DNA of 64,000 nt from Phyllobacterium endophyticum. Its GTDB lineage: Bacteria > Pseudomonadota > Alphaproteobacteria > Rhizobiales > Rhizobiaceae. The notes below the pieces were generated by a model. It had not been told where the DNA came from. It was given only the letters and a program-made list of their open reading frames with translations, and searched no databases. Positions 45,287 through 54,664 of the stretch are shown here, one piece after another; positions within the stretch are counted from its first letter, which is position 1; each line of letters opens with the position of its first letter. Where the stretch lies: positions 62,001 to 126,000 of the forward strand of contig NZ_PGGN01000002.1 of NCBI RefSeq assembly GCF_003010935.1. Reading direction: 5' to 3'. A program made the translations under genes and the position numbers.

Positions 45287-45871
45287 GTGAAAACGAGAAC
45301 GACGATTGCCGCTCTGCTGATAGGCTTGTCCGTGTCGGCCTGCGCGAGCTCCAAGAAGCTTGACACTTTCGATCTTTCCAGCGCTTCGCCAGATGTATCC
45401 TCACCGAGGAAGCAGGGGCGTCAGATTCTCATCGCGGCGCCCTCGGCGCTCAAGGCGCTCGACGGGGAGAATATTGTCGTTCGATCAGGTCCGAACTCGA
45501 TTTCCTTCTTGAAGGGAGCGCAATGGGCTGACCGCCTGCCAAACATCGTTCAATCCCGTCTGGTCCAAGCCTTCGAGAGTACAGGGCGGCTCGGCGGCGT
45601 CGGCCGTCCCGGCGAAGGCCTCGCCATCGATTACCAAGTGATCAGTGATATTCGCTCATTCAATATCAACGTTGCGGGGGCAAACGCCGCCGTCGTCGAA
45701 ATCGCCATCAAGATATTGAACGACAAGAACGGGACAGTGCGCTCATCGCGTGTGTTCCGCTCGAGTTCGCCAGTAAGCGGCGAGGGCAACGCCTCCTATA
45801 TAGCCGCGCTCGATCGGGCTTTCGATGCTGCCGCGAGCGACATTGTCAGATGGACGCTGTCGGTGATCTAG
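45287..45871 (+). CDS. ABC-type transport auxiliary lipoprotein (PqiC-like)
   Basis: The 194-residue protein has a lipoprotein signal peptide ending in VSAC (about residues 15-18), the site of lipid attachment. The rest matches the auxiliary-component family PF03886 (PqiC/YmbA). These lipoproteins bridge MCE complexes to the outer membrane. GTG 45287 is favoured because GAGGGG lies 5 bases upstream; the in-frame GTG 45254 would bury the signal peptide. It completes the Mla operon, possibly taking the role of MlaA or MlaC. Confidence 0.85.
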   Translation: MKTRTTIAALLIGLSVSACASSKKLDTFDLSSASPDVSSPRKQGRQILIAAPSALKALDGENIVVRSGPNSISFLKGAQWADRLPNIVQSRLVQAFESTGRLGGVGRPGEGLAIDYQVISDIRSFNINVAGANAAVVEIAIKILNDKNGTVRSSRVFRSSSPVSGEGNASYIAALDRAFDAAASDIVRWTLSVI

Positions 45872-46011
45872 GGGCATATCGCTCCCGCTTTATGCAATCT
45901 TCAGAATGTTCTCGTTGGTCCGGGGGTCGCGATAGGTGTGCCCGTGCTGACTGGCGGCTTGCGATAGGTACGCCTGTCCGCGCATCTTGCTGCAGTATCC
46001 TCCCTGACCCT

Positions 46012-46041
46012 CTACAACAAAAAACGCGGCCGAAGCCGCGT
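46012..46041 (-). terminator. Rho-independent terminator of the giant growth-pole-ring-like gene
   Basis: A 7-bp stem pairs 46024-46030 with 46035-46041 around CGAA on the plus strand (TTCG on the minus strand). Reading the minus strand it is followed by TTTTTTGTTG. It lies 25 bases after the giant gene stop and may also stop the Mla operon coming from the other side. Confidence 0.85.
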
Positions 46042-46065
46042 CTTTCATGCTCAAAAACCGTAGCT

Positions 46066-49000
46066 TTATTTGAGGCGGTTACTCGCGTGCGCCAGCATCG
46101 TGTAAACTTTGCCTGTGTCGGACGTCAGGTAGTTCTGCGCCATGACATTGTCGCGGTCGTTGCGGCTGACGTCTTCGAGCAGGCGTTCGAAATCATCCAT
46201 GTAACGGTCGACGGCGCGTTTGAATTCGCTGTCGCCCTGATACTTGCGCTTGATCTCGTCGAAGGTCTGCTGACCTTTCAGCGTGTACAATCGGCGGGTG
46301 AACACGTTGCGTTCGCCGGCACGATAACGCTGCCAGAGTTCGACAGATGCCTCGTGATCGATCGCTCGCGTGATATCTATCGACAGCGAATTCAGCGACT
46401 CAACCACCTGACCGGGTGAGCGCCCATTCTCGGGTGCCTTTGCTTTGGGCTCGGCCGCGGCTTCATCGCTGGATGCACGGCGCAGGAGATCCGAAACCCA
46501 GCCATTGCCCGCGGGGCGTGCGGCCGGCGCCGCATTGCCGCGAACGTCGAGAGTGCCCCGCATTGCAGGTGCCTGCGCCGGGGTGGAAGCCGGTGCGGGC
46601 GCTGAGGCGCGTGGTGCTGCTGCTGGTTCGGTGCGCTGCGGTTGTGCGGCGACGGCCGATGTCCGGCCAGGCGTTGCAGCGCGCACAGCGCGGGCTTCTC
46701 CAACATCAGTCAACCGGCCGGATTTCTGAACGATTTCCGCAAGTTCCTTCAGCGCGTTGATCTGCTCGGCGACGGCCTTTCGCATCTGCGCCGTCGATTG
46801 TTTGGCTTCTTCCGGCATGTCCATGACACCGCGTTGCAGCTCGGCGCGGGTTTCCTCAAGCTCCGCGCGGATGGCAGCAGAAGAGCGGCGGATTTCATCG
46901 GTTGCATTGGCGAACTTCTGGGATGCCTGCTCGACGACTTCTGAGATCGAACTGCGGATTTGCTCGGTCGTCTGGGTTGCGCGGCCTTCAGCCCGGTCGA
47001 AAGCTGAGGATACCAGCGATTCGAATGAGCGCATGGTCTTCTCGACGTTTTCCGACTTGGCGATCAGGCCGGCGGCAAGCTGCTGCAGTGCTTCCTGACG
47101 TTCATCGAAGGTGGACGCGAGGTTGGACTGCGACGCATTGATAAGTTCAGAAGCCTTGTCGAGCATGCTCCCGTGCTCTTCGAAGCTCTTGGCGATGGCC
47201 GATATATCGGTCAGCGTCGAGTTTGAGAGCTGCGAGAGTTTGCCGAGATTGCCATCGATGAGACGGGTAGATGTCTGGAACGACTCGGCCGCCTTCGTTG
47301 CGTTCTCGGCGAAGGTCGTCGTGGTGTCAAGCAAGCGTCCATCGATATCGCCGAGGTTCTTGGTAGCCATGTCGATCAGTTCGCCAAGCTTGGCATTGGA
47401 TGCAGAGAGACGGTCGATGAGGTTGCTTACGTCATCGGTGAGGCCTGCCTTCGCGGCCTGGACCGCCGTAATGGTCTCGGCCGTGCGGCTGGCAATGGCA
47501 TTGATCAGGGCAGCGTTCTCGACCCGCAGCCGCTCTGTTGCCGCGGTTGTGGCCTCGACCAGTTGTGACGCCAGCGTGCGGCCATTGTCGGCAAGGCTGT
47601 CGACCAGCGGTTGCGCTGTGTTGTCGAGGATGCCGATGATCTCCTGCGAACGGGCAGCAAGAACCTCGTTGAGTTCGCGGGTGCTTTCCGCAAGCTTCGA
47701 CGCCGTGGAATCCGTCGCCGCGGAAAAGCGCGCTTCCAGTGCCTCCAGATTGGCAGCTGCTTCGCGAGCGCGCTCGCCAAGACGTCTCTCGGTTTCAGCA
47801 AGGCTTTCGTTCATGCGCTGGCTGAATGCTTCGCCATGTCCGTCGAGCGCTTCCCCGGCTTTCTGTGCTTCGCCAGTGAGTGAGGATGCGGCTTCGGTAA
47901 TCTTGTCCCTGAGGCTGCGTGCTACGACGGTAGCGCTCTGCTCCAGCGATCTGCGTACGTTCTCGACACCCATCTCCAGGGCGTTCTGCATTGTCGATGT
48001 GCGTTCGTCGATCGTTCCGCCGTGATTGTCGAACGCCTTTGCCAGCACCTCGGCGCTGTCCTGCAGGATAGCCTGAAGAGCGGCGGTACGGTCGCTGATA
48101 GCACTTGCCTGGTTGTCCAGGGTCTGGCCGATTGCAGCGTTCCCCTGTTCCATGGCGGCGCGGATACCGGCGATGCGGTCGTCTAGCAGACCCGCATGTT
48201 CGTTCAGCGTGTCGCCTATGCGTGTATCGCTGTCCGCAAGTGCCGCACGTATGGCCGCGGCGCGTTCTTCAAGGGCACCGATGTGGGATGCCAGAGTGTC
48301 ACCAAACTGGCTGTTGCTGTCATTGAGTGTGGCGCGAATGCCTGCAGCACGTTCCTCGATCTCGCTGGCATGGCGGCTGAGCGTGCCGGCGATCTGGCTG
48401 TTGCTGCTGTCAAGCACCGACCGTATGCCCGACGTGCGCTCCTCGATGTCGTTCGCGTGTTGGGCAAGCGTCTCGCCGATCCGCGCATGGGTGTTTTCGA
48501 GCGCCGACTGGATGCCGGCAGTACGCTCGTCGAGCGAACTTGCATGCAGGGCGAGTGTCTGCCCGATCCGCTGGTCGCTATTGCTCAGCGCCTGCTCGAT
48601 ACCGGCGGTGCGATCCTCGATGGCGCTCGCATGGGAAGCCAGGACGTCGCTGATGCGGGCATCGCTGCTGGTAAGTGCCGATTCGATGCGGTTTGTCCGG
48701 TCGTCAACCGAGTCGATGAATCCGCCGAGCGTCTCGTCGATGCGTGCACCGCTGGTCAGCAATGTCGACTGAATCTCGGCATTGCGGGCGTCGATGGCTT
48801 GCGTGTGTGCCGACAATGTTTCGGCAAGCTTGCCGTCGCTGCTCGACAGGGCGAGCTGAATTTCCTGATTGCGTTCCTCGAGGCTCTTGGTGTGGTGATC
48901 GAGTGTTTGGGCGATCTTGGCATGCGTGTCGACGAATGCGGCACGCATCCCTGTCGTGCGGTCCTCGATGATCTTGGCATGGGCGTCGAGCGTCTGGCCA

Positions 49001-51042
49001 ATGCGAGAGTCGTTGGCCTGAATTGCCGCTTCGATGGTCGAGCTGCGCAGATCGATGATACGCGTGTGCTCGTCCAGCGTTTCGCGAATCTTCGCATCCG
49101 TATCTGAGAAAGCTGCATGCATGCCGGATGTGCGATCTTCGATTGCCTTGGCGTGCTGCTCAAGCGCCGAGCCGATGCGGGCATCATTGTCGTCGAGCGC
49201 CGAGCGCAGGCCTGCAGTCTGGCTTTCCAGCGATGAGCCATGGCCCTCGATGATCTGGCCGATCGCGGCAGTGCTGCTTTCGAGGATGGTCTTCAGGTTC
49301 GATGTATGATCGCCGATCTGCCCGGCCTGTTCGCGAATGACAGAGGCTGCGCGGTCTGTTTCGACGGACAGCGTTGCGGCGAGTGCTTCGCGGCTTTCGA
49401 CAAGTTTGTCGGCGAAAGCCGCTGCATTGGTCGACAGAAGGCTGCCGACCGATTCCGACAGGCTCGAGAGATCATTGCCGATCTTGGCCTTGGTTTCGTC
49501 GACGATACCGTCGATAGAGGCGCGGCCATCGGTGAAGGTCTTGGCAATGTCGCGGGTACGTTCGATGAGCTGTTCATTGATCTGGCGGGCACGCGCCTCG
49601 AGTGCGGAATTGAGACGCTCGGTGCTTGTATCCAGTGATTGTGCGCGTGTTTCGAATTCGGCGAGCAGCGAGCGGCCACGTTCGTTGATCGTCGTGTCGA
49701 GACCGGCGAGGCGGGTATCGAATTCACCGACCAGCGTTTGCGTGGCATTTCCGAGCAGCGACAGCATGCTGTTGGTGCGACCGTCCAGCGTATCGGCGAG
49801 CTTCATCGTCACGGCGTCCGTCTGTTCCGACAGCGCCGCGATGCGCATTTCCAAAAGATTAGCAAAGGCTTCGCCGGAAGTGCTGATCTTGTGCGAGATG
49901 TCGTCCGAGCGGGAGACAATCGATTCGGCAATCGTCTGTCCGCTCTGCGTCAGCCGGTCGATTAGACTTTCTCCGGACTGGCTGATTGACATCGTGAGAT
50001 TGGTCGAAGCGTTGGCGAGATTGTCACGCAAGGCATCGCCGGCCTGGGAAAGCTCGTCCTTCAGTTGCTCATGCGCACTCGAGATCGACGCGCGGACGCG
50101 CTCGGCGTGGCCGATCACCGACTCGCGCTCGCCCCCGAGGCGATCAACAAGCGTGCGGATGCGATATTCATTGTCCGTATAGACGCGTTCCAACTGATTG
50201 ACTTCGGTCTGCACGAGTGTCTCGAGCTCGACGGCGCGGGCGAGGGTCCGCTCCACGCCTTCGCTCATGGCGGCAACTTCGCGGCGTACCGCCTGGCCAA
50301 GGGACGCGACGCGATCCGAGGACATCATTTCTGGCTCGGACAGGCGCATTGCCGCTTCAGCCATCGAGCGCGCGGCATATTGCATTTCCTGAGCGCGGCG
50401 GATCATGACCGCGAAGGCCCAGAACAGCATGATGGGCACGACTATCGCGACGACCATGGCAATCGCATGGGGTGCCGCTGCAAAGTCTGCGAAGGAGCGA
50501 ATGGACCGCAACTCGGAGCCATAAAGCGCATTGCCCAGAGCAAGCACTGCTGCCGCCCAAAGGACACTGACGACAACAGTTAACAAAGCGTAGGATTTTG
50601 GCGCAGGTACGCTGCTTGCCTGACGTGAAACCTTTGCGGTTTGCAATAGGTCGTCATTCGCCGGCTTGAAGGTCTGGGCGGGCACGGCGGGCGCTTTAGG
50701 CGGCGCGGGCGGTGCGGCCGGGATGGGATTGGCCGCCTTGATCTGCGGCTTTGGAGCAGGCAAGGGTATCGCTGGCTCAGAGGAAACAGTGGACTTGATT
50801 TCCGGCGCTTTCACAGGCTCGGGGGCGGCGGGCGGGTCAAGTTTTTCCGCTGCCAGTTCCTGGGCTGCCTGTGATATCTGCGCTTCCAGATCCGTGAAGG
50901 ACAAGAGTTCGTCGTCAATAGGTGACAAATCCATGTCCATTCCAAGCGTGGACTCATCGAAGTCGATTTCGAGAGCCTTTTCAAGAGCTTGGCCAAGTTC
51001 GTCTTCGGCCTTCACTGCTTTGCTTTTCGGGGCTGTGGCCAT
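46066..51042 (-). CDS. Giant coiled-coil membrane protein, growth-pole-ring (GPR/RgsE)-like
   Basis: The 1658-residue protein has an acidic then Pro/Ala-rich cytoplasmic N-terminus (about 1-149), two membrane segments (about 151-173 and 193-214), a long helical coiled region (about 220-1510) and a conserved C-terminal domain (about 1515-1658, containing LWQRYRAGERNVFTRRLYTL). Residues 597-1031 are exactly fifteen 29-residue repeats. The layout resembles Agrobacterium GPR and Sinorhizobium RgsE, which form a ring at the growing pole and are about 2100 residues; this version is shorter. It is often named kinesin-like or apolipoprotein-like, which I do not support as function. ATG 51042 has GAGG 6 bases upstream. 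Confidence 0.78.
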   Translation of the reverse strand: MATAPKSKAVKAEDELGQALEKALEIDFDESTLGMDMDLSPIDDELLSFTDLEAQISQAAQELAAEKLDPPAAPEPVKAPEIKSTVSSEPAIPLPAPKPQIKAANPIPAAPPAPPKAPAVPAQTFKPANDDLLQTAKVSRQASSVPAPKSYALLTVVVSVLWAAAVLALGNALYGSELRSIRSFADFAAAPHAIAMVVAIVVPIMLFWAFAVMIRRAQEMQYAARSMAEAAMRLSEPEMMSSDRVASLGQAVRREVAAMSEGVERTLARAVELETLVQTEVNQLERVYTDNEYRIRTLVDRLGGERESVIGHAERVRASISSAHEQLKDELSQAGDALRDNLANASTNLTMSISQSGESLIDRLTQSGQTIAESIVSRSDDISHKISTSGEAFANLLEMRIAALSEQTDAVTMKLADTLDGRTNSMLSLLGNATQTLVGEFDTRLAGLDTTINERGRSLLAEFETRAQSLDTSTERLNSALEARARQINEQLIERTRDIAKTFTDGRASIDGIVDETKAKIGNDLSSLSESVGSLLSTNAAAFADKLVESREALAATLSVETDRAASVIREQAGQIGDHTSNLKTILESSTAAIGQIIEGHGSSLESQTAGLRSALDDNDARIGSALEQHAKAIEDRTSGMHAAFSDTDAKIRETLDEHTRIIDLRSSTIEAAIQANDSRIGQTLDAHAKIIEDRTTGMRAAFVDTHAKIAQTLDHHTKSLEERNQEIQLALSSSDGKLAETLSAHTQAIDARNAEIQSTLLTSGARIDETLGGFIDSVDDRTNRIESALTSSDARISDVLASHASAIEDRTAGIEQALSNSDQRIGQTLALHASSLDERTAGIQSALENTHARIGETLAQHANDIEERTSGIRSVLDSSNSQIAGTLSRHASEIEERAAGIRATLNDSNSQFGDTLASHIGALEERAAAIRAALADSDTRIGDTLNEHAGLLDDRIAGIRAAMEQGNAAIGQTLDNQASAISDRTAALQAILQDSAEVLAKAFDNHGGTIDERTSTMQNALEMGVENVRRSLEQSATVVARSLRDKITEAASSLTGEAQKAGEALDGHGEAFSQRMNESLAETERRLGERAREAAANLEALEARFSAATDSTASKLAESTRELNEVLAARSQEIIGILDNTAQPLVDSLADNGRTLASQLVEATTAATERLRVENAALINAIASRTAETITAVQAAKAGLTDDVSNLIDRLSASNAKLGELIDMATKNLGDIDGRLLDTTTTFAENATKAAESFQTSTRLIDGNLGKLSQLSNSTLTDISAIAKSFEEHGSMLDKASELINASQSNLASTFDERQEALQQLAAGLIAKSENVEKTMRSFESLVSSAFDRAEGRATQTTEQIRSSISEVVEQASQKFANATDEIRRSSAAIRAELEETRAELQRGVMDMPEEAKQSTAQMRKAVAEQINALKELAEIVQKSGRLTDVGEARAVRAATPGRTSAVAAQPQRTEPAAAPRASAPAPASTPAQAPAMRGTLDVRGNAAPAARPAGNGWVSDLLRRASSDEAAAEPKAKAPENGRSPGQVVESLNSLSIDITRAIDHEASVELWQRYRAGERNVFTRRLYTLKGQQTFDEIKRKYQGDSEFKRAVDRYMDDFERLLEDVSRNDRDNVMAQNYLTSDTGKVYTMLAHASNRLK
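47950..49254 (-). repeat. Fifteen 87-bp coding repeats (29-residue units)
   Basis: On the minus strand, 1305 bases divide exactly into fifteen 87-base units without indels. Each unit encodes a 29-residue helix of the form T-L-x2-H-x3-(I/L)-(E/D)-(E/D)-R-x3-I-x3-L-x3-x-x-x-I-x-x. Example units begin TLDAHAKIIEDRTTGM and TLALHASSLDERTAGI. The 29-residue period equals 7+11+11, which fits a nearly straight coiled coil. Units have diverged in sequence but not in length. Weaker, less regular repeats flank the block. Confidence 0.9.
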
Positions 51043-51345
51043 GCTTACCTCACAATATTGGGCGGTGACCACATGTGAAGCCCACCGCACCATACTCTTT
51101 ACGCCGCTACTGTATCGTACTGGCACATGCAATGGAAAGAAACAATGGATTCGGGAAATGCTTAAAAGTTTAAACACAAGGTTAATTTTTTCGGGTCGAG
51201 CGAAATTTCAAACGCACACCAAAATTTACCCTTCGTTGACCATAACAAGCCATTTCCCCGCGGCGCTTGCCACGTTTTAACCTTAGATCAGAGGCATTTG
51301 AGTAAACTTGTTAGTTCAATTGTAAGGCGTTCAGGAGAGTACCCA
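51043..51345. promoter_or_regulatory. Divergent promoter region between the giant gene and the Hpt gene
   Basis: This 303-base stretch is AT-rich around 51140-51210. It contains TTAA at 51162-51165, 51170-51173 and 51182-51185, reminiscent of CtrA half-sites but not with the consensus N7 spacing, and one GANTC site (GATTC, 51148-51152) that CcrM-type methylases recognise. No other gene is supported. The Hpt ribosome site AGGAGA lies at its right end. Confidence 0.5.
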
Positions 51346-51714
51346 ATGGCACAACAAGCATCGATGGCTTTTGCATCGCCGGGAGGCGAAAAGTCGAAGC
51401 CATCCCGCAAGCGGCCGATAGATCTTGTCCATCTTACCCGCGAAACATACGGTAACCGGGCCCTCGAAACTGAAATTCTCAGTCTCTTTTCTCGCCAGAC
51501 ATGCGGCATCGTGGACCGGCTGCTCCACGCCAATACTGACGAGCGCGTCCGCCTCGCCAAATCGTTGAAAGGTTCGGCGCGGGCGGTAGGAGCATTCCGG
51601 GTCGCCGAAATGGCCGAAGCCATCGAACAGGCGCCAAGCGATAGCAGAAAGATCAGGGATATGGAGCCCGTGATCGATGACGTTCGCGACTATATAGCTG
51701 CGATCACGCGCTAG
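51346..51714 (+). CDS. Hpt-like protein lacking the phosphoacceptor histidine
   Basis: The 122-residue protein has an Hpt four-helix core: IDLVHLTRETYGNRALETEILSLF, then LAKSLKGSARAVGAFRVAEMAE. In phosphotransfer proteins the second segment reads A-H-x-L-K-G-S-A; here Lys72 takes the histidine place, so it is unlikely to carry phosphate. It may instead bind a partner response regulator or kinase. ATG 51346 has AGGAGA 7 bases upstream, so the longer frame to 51298 is rejected. It diverges from the giant pole-ring-like gene and overlaps the convergent SDR stop by 11 bases. Confidence 0.83.
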   Translation: MAQQASMAFASPGGEKSKPSRKRPIDLVHLTRETYGNRALETEILSLFSRQTCGIVDRLLHANTDERVRLAKSLKGSARAVGAFRVAEMAEAIEQAPSDSRKIRDMEPVIDDVRDYIAAITR

Positions 51715-52540
51715 GATCAAAATCGGTCGATAGGCTTAAGTCACGCCATTTTCGGTCCGCCTCGGTCTTGGCGACGTCGTTGTTTTCAACCGCGTTCACG
51801 GCGTCGCTTCCTAGAAGCAGTCTCAGCGGCGGCTCATCCAGACCGGCGATCTGGACGATGACTTTGGCCGCCTTGGCGGGATCGCCTGGTTGCCTGCCAT
51901 CGTAGTCGCGCTGGAAACGGGCGGCCGCACCGACTGTCTGAGCATATTCTGGGCGTCCATCGCGGATCGTCGTCGAAGCACCGGCAAAGTCCGTGCGAAA
52001 GCCACCCGGCTCGATGACCGTCACTTTGATGCCGAGTGGGCCAACTTCCTTGGCGAGCACTTCCGAGAAACCCTCCACGCCCCATTTCGCGGCGGAATAG
52101 GGCGCGCGGCCTAGCGCTCCTATCCGGCCTCCGACTGACGAAAACTGAATGATATGTCCCGATTTCTGTTCACGCATAACCGGGATCGCGGCCTTGGTGA
52201 CATTGATGACACCGAACAGATTGGTCTCGATCTGTGCTCTGAACTCGTCGAGACTGGTATCCTCGATTGCGTTGACATTGCCGTAGCCCGCATTGTTGAC
52301 GAGAACATCCAGCCGGCCAAATGTATCGACAGCGCTTTCTATTGCGGCCTGCGAAGCTGCCGCATCGGTGACATCGAGTGCAAGCGCACGAACCCTGTCG
52401 CCATGGCGTTCCACGAGATCGGAGAGCTGGGATGGATCGCGCGCTGTCGCTACGAGATTGTCACCAGCTTGTAGAACTGCTTCCGCCAGAGACCGGCCGA
52501 GGCCTCTGGAACTGCCCGTAATCAACCAGACCTTTGCCAT
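51704..52540 (-). CDS. Short-chain dehydrogenase/reductase
   Basis: The 278-residue classical SDR has the cofactor motif ITGSSRGLGRSLAEA, the structural NNAG in LVNNAGYG, and the catalytic Ser in FSSVGGRIG, with YSAAK giving Tyr and Lys. The arginine in ATARD suggests NADP preference. It is close to the oxidoreductases controlled by HxlR or TetR regulators in rhizobia. ATG 52540 follows a perfect AAGGAGG by 5 bases. It is divergent from the HxlR gene, 104 bases apart. Confidence 0.9.
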   Translation of the reverse strand: MAKVWLITGSSRGLGRSLAEAVLQAGDNLVATARDPSQLSDLVERHGDRVRALALDVTDAAASQAAIESAVDTFGRLDVLVNNAGYGNVNAIEDTSLDEFRAQIETNLFGVINVTKAAIPVMREQKSGHIIQFSSVGGRIGALGRAPYSAAKWGVEGFSEVLAKEVGPLGIKVTVIEPGGFRTDFAGASTTIRDGRPEYAQTVGAAARFQRDYDGRQPGDPAKAAKVIVQIAGLDEPPLRLLLGSDAVNAVENNDVAKTEADRKWRDLSLSTDFDPSA

Positions 52541-52600
52541 TCATACCTCCTTGGCTATCGGGAGGCATATAGCCCGGACAGTATCATCTTGAAAGAAGGC

Positions 52601-52639
52601 ACCTGTTGGAACTATACATACCTTCTGGTAACAAGGGAT
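52601..52639. promoter_or_regulatory. Candidate operator in the SDR/HxlR intergenic region
   Basis: The gap holds TACC-TTCT-GGTA, a 4-bp inverted repeat around 52619-52630, within ACTATACATACCTTCTGGTA. It lies just upstream of the HxlR start. HxlR proteins usually bind imperfect palindromes in such gaps, which makes this a plausible site but a short one. Confidence 0.35.
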
Positions 52640-52644
52640 CTGCA

Positions 52645-53043
52645 ATGACGGCGAAACCTCCACAGCAATTCATCGATTTCTGCGACACGATGACTGATGA
52701 ACAGGACGAATTTGCGCGCGAAATGCTCGAGCGGGTGTCGGCAAAGTGGCCGCTGCGAACCTTGCAGATTTTGCAGGCCGCAGGTGGTCCATTGCGGTTC
52801 TCCCGCGTGCTCGAGCGTGTTGGAGGCATCAGTCAAAAGGTGTTGACGCAGACTTTGCGCATGCTGGAGAGGGATGGGCTGATTACACGAACGCTCTATC
52901 CGCAGGTGCCGCCCCGGGTGGAATATGAGTTGACGCCGCTTGGCTACGAGCTGCTCTTGCAGACGGTGCCGCTTTGGCACTGGATCATAGAGCATCTTCC
53001 GGTCTTCACGGCCGCGCGCAGCGGGGCTGGCCACACGCCCTGA
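52645..53043 (+). CDS. HxlR-family transcriptional regulator
   Basis: The 132-residue winged-helix regulator has the HxlR core SAKWPLRTLQILQAAGGPLRFSRVLERVGGISQKVLTQTLRMLERDGLI and the wing RVEYELTPLGYELL. ATG 52645 follows AAGGGA by about 8 bases. HxlR regulators commonly control a divergent oxidoreductase and sense electrophiles or aldehydes, and the divergent SDR gene is the obvious candidate target. The cysteine that some family members use for sensing is not seen near the N-terminus. Confidence 0.9.
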   Translation: MTAKPPQQFIDFCDTMTDEQDEFAREMLERVSAKWPLRTLQILQAAGGPLRFSRVLERVGGISQKVLTQTLRMLERDGLITRTLYPQVPPRVEYELTPLGYELLLQTVPLWHWIIEHLPVFTAARSGAGHTP

Positions 53044-53123
53044 CAGCTGCGTCAGGTTATACAATTGACTTGCCGGGCAAAAACCCTATGTGAGCGGTAA
53101 CTTCCTGCTTTGGGGCGAATTTC

Positions 53124-53444
53124 ATGGCAAAGATCACTTTTGTCACTCATGACGGCGCGCGTATCGATACGAATGCGGAGAACGGCTCGACCGTGATGGA
53201 AAATGCAATCCGCAACGCGGTGCCGGGCATCGATGCGGAGTGCGGTGGTGCCTGCGCCTGTGCCACATGCCACGTCTACGTCGACGAAGAGTGGACTGCC
53301 ACGACGGGCGAGCCGGAGGCGATGGAAGAGGACATGCTGGATTTCGCCTACGATGTTCGTCCGAACTCCAGATTGTCCTGTCAGATACGGGTCTCGGACG
53401 ATCTCGATGGGCTCGTCGTTCACGTTCCGGAGCGCCAGGCCTGA
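53124..53444 (+). CDS. Adrenodoxin-type [2Fe-2S] ferredoxin
   Basis: The 106-residue ferredoxin has four conserved cysteines, C40-x5-C46-x2-C49 and C86, that hold one [2Fe-2S] cluster, plus a non-ligand C44. It belongs to the adrenodoxin/Isc-Fdx/P450 group, not the plant group. The reductase gene at 53634 is on the same strand after a 189-base gap, so it probably serves as an electron donor. Partners could include cytochrome P450, Fe-S assembly or heme oxygenase. Confidence 0.93.
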   Translation: MAKITFVTHDGARIDTNAENGSTVMENAIRNAVPGIDAECGGACACATCHVYVDEEWTATTGEPEAMEEDMLDFAYDVRPNSRLSCQIRVSDDLDGLVVHVPERQA

Positions 53445-53528
53445 TTGGTCTCGGCTGATATCTCAACGACCCATTAGAACAGCGGCCGCGAAGGCTGTAT
53501 CACGCGGCTTCGCCATGCATTCTCTTGA

Positions 53529-54659
<1,131 letters not shown>

Positions 54660-54664
54660 TCTGA

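Noticed and set aside
45929-45977. Imperfect direct repeat GCGATAGGT (32-base period) after the Mla lipoprotein gene
   Set aside because: Two 17-base copies with three mismatches in a short gap are too weak to name an element.
47950-49254. Regular repeats considered as a CRISPR-like or other non-coding array
   Set aside because: Units are in frame, diverged in sequence, 87 bases each without spacers, and encode a coiled coil.
47111-50182. Long plus-strand open frames opposite the giant gene (up to 304 codons)
   Set aside because: They are created by the biased codons of the minus-strand coiled-coil repeats; they have no ribosome sites and consist of Ser/Arg/Ala-rich nonsense.
51162-51185. 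CtrA binding site in the promoter of the giant gene
   Set aside because: Three TTAA tracts are present, but the spacings of 4 and 8 bases do not fit TTAA-N7-TTAA.
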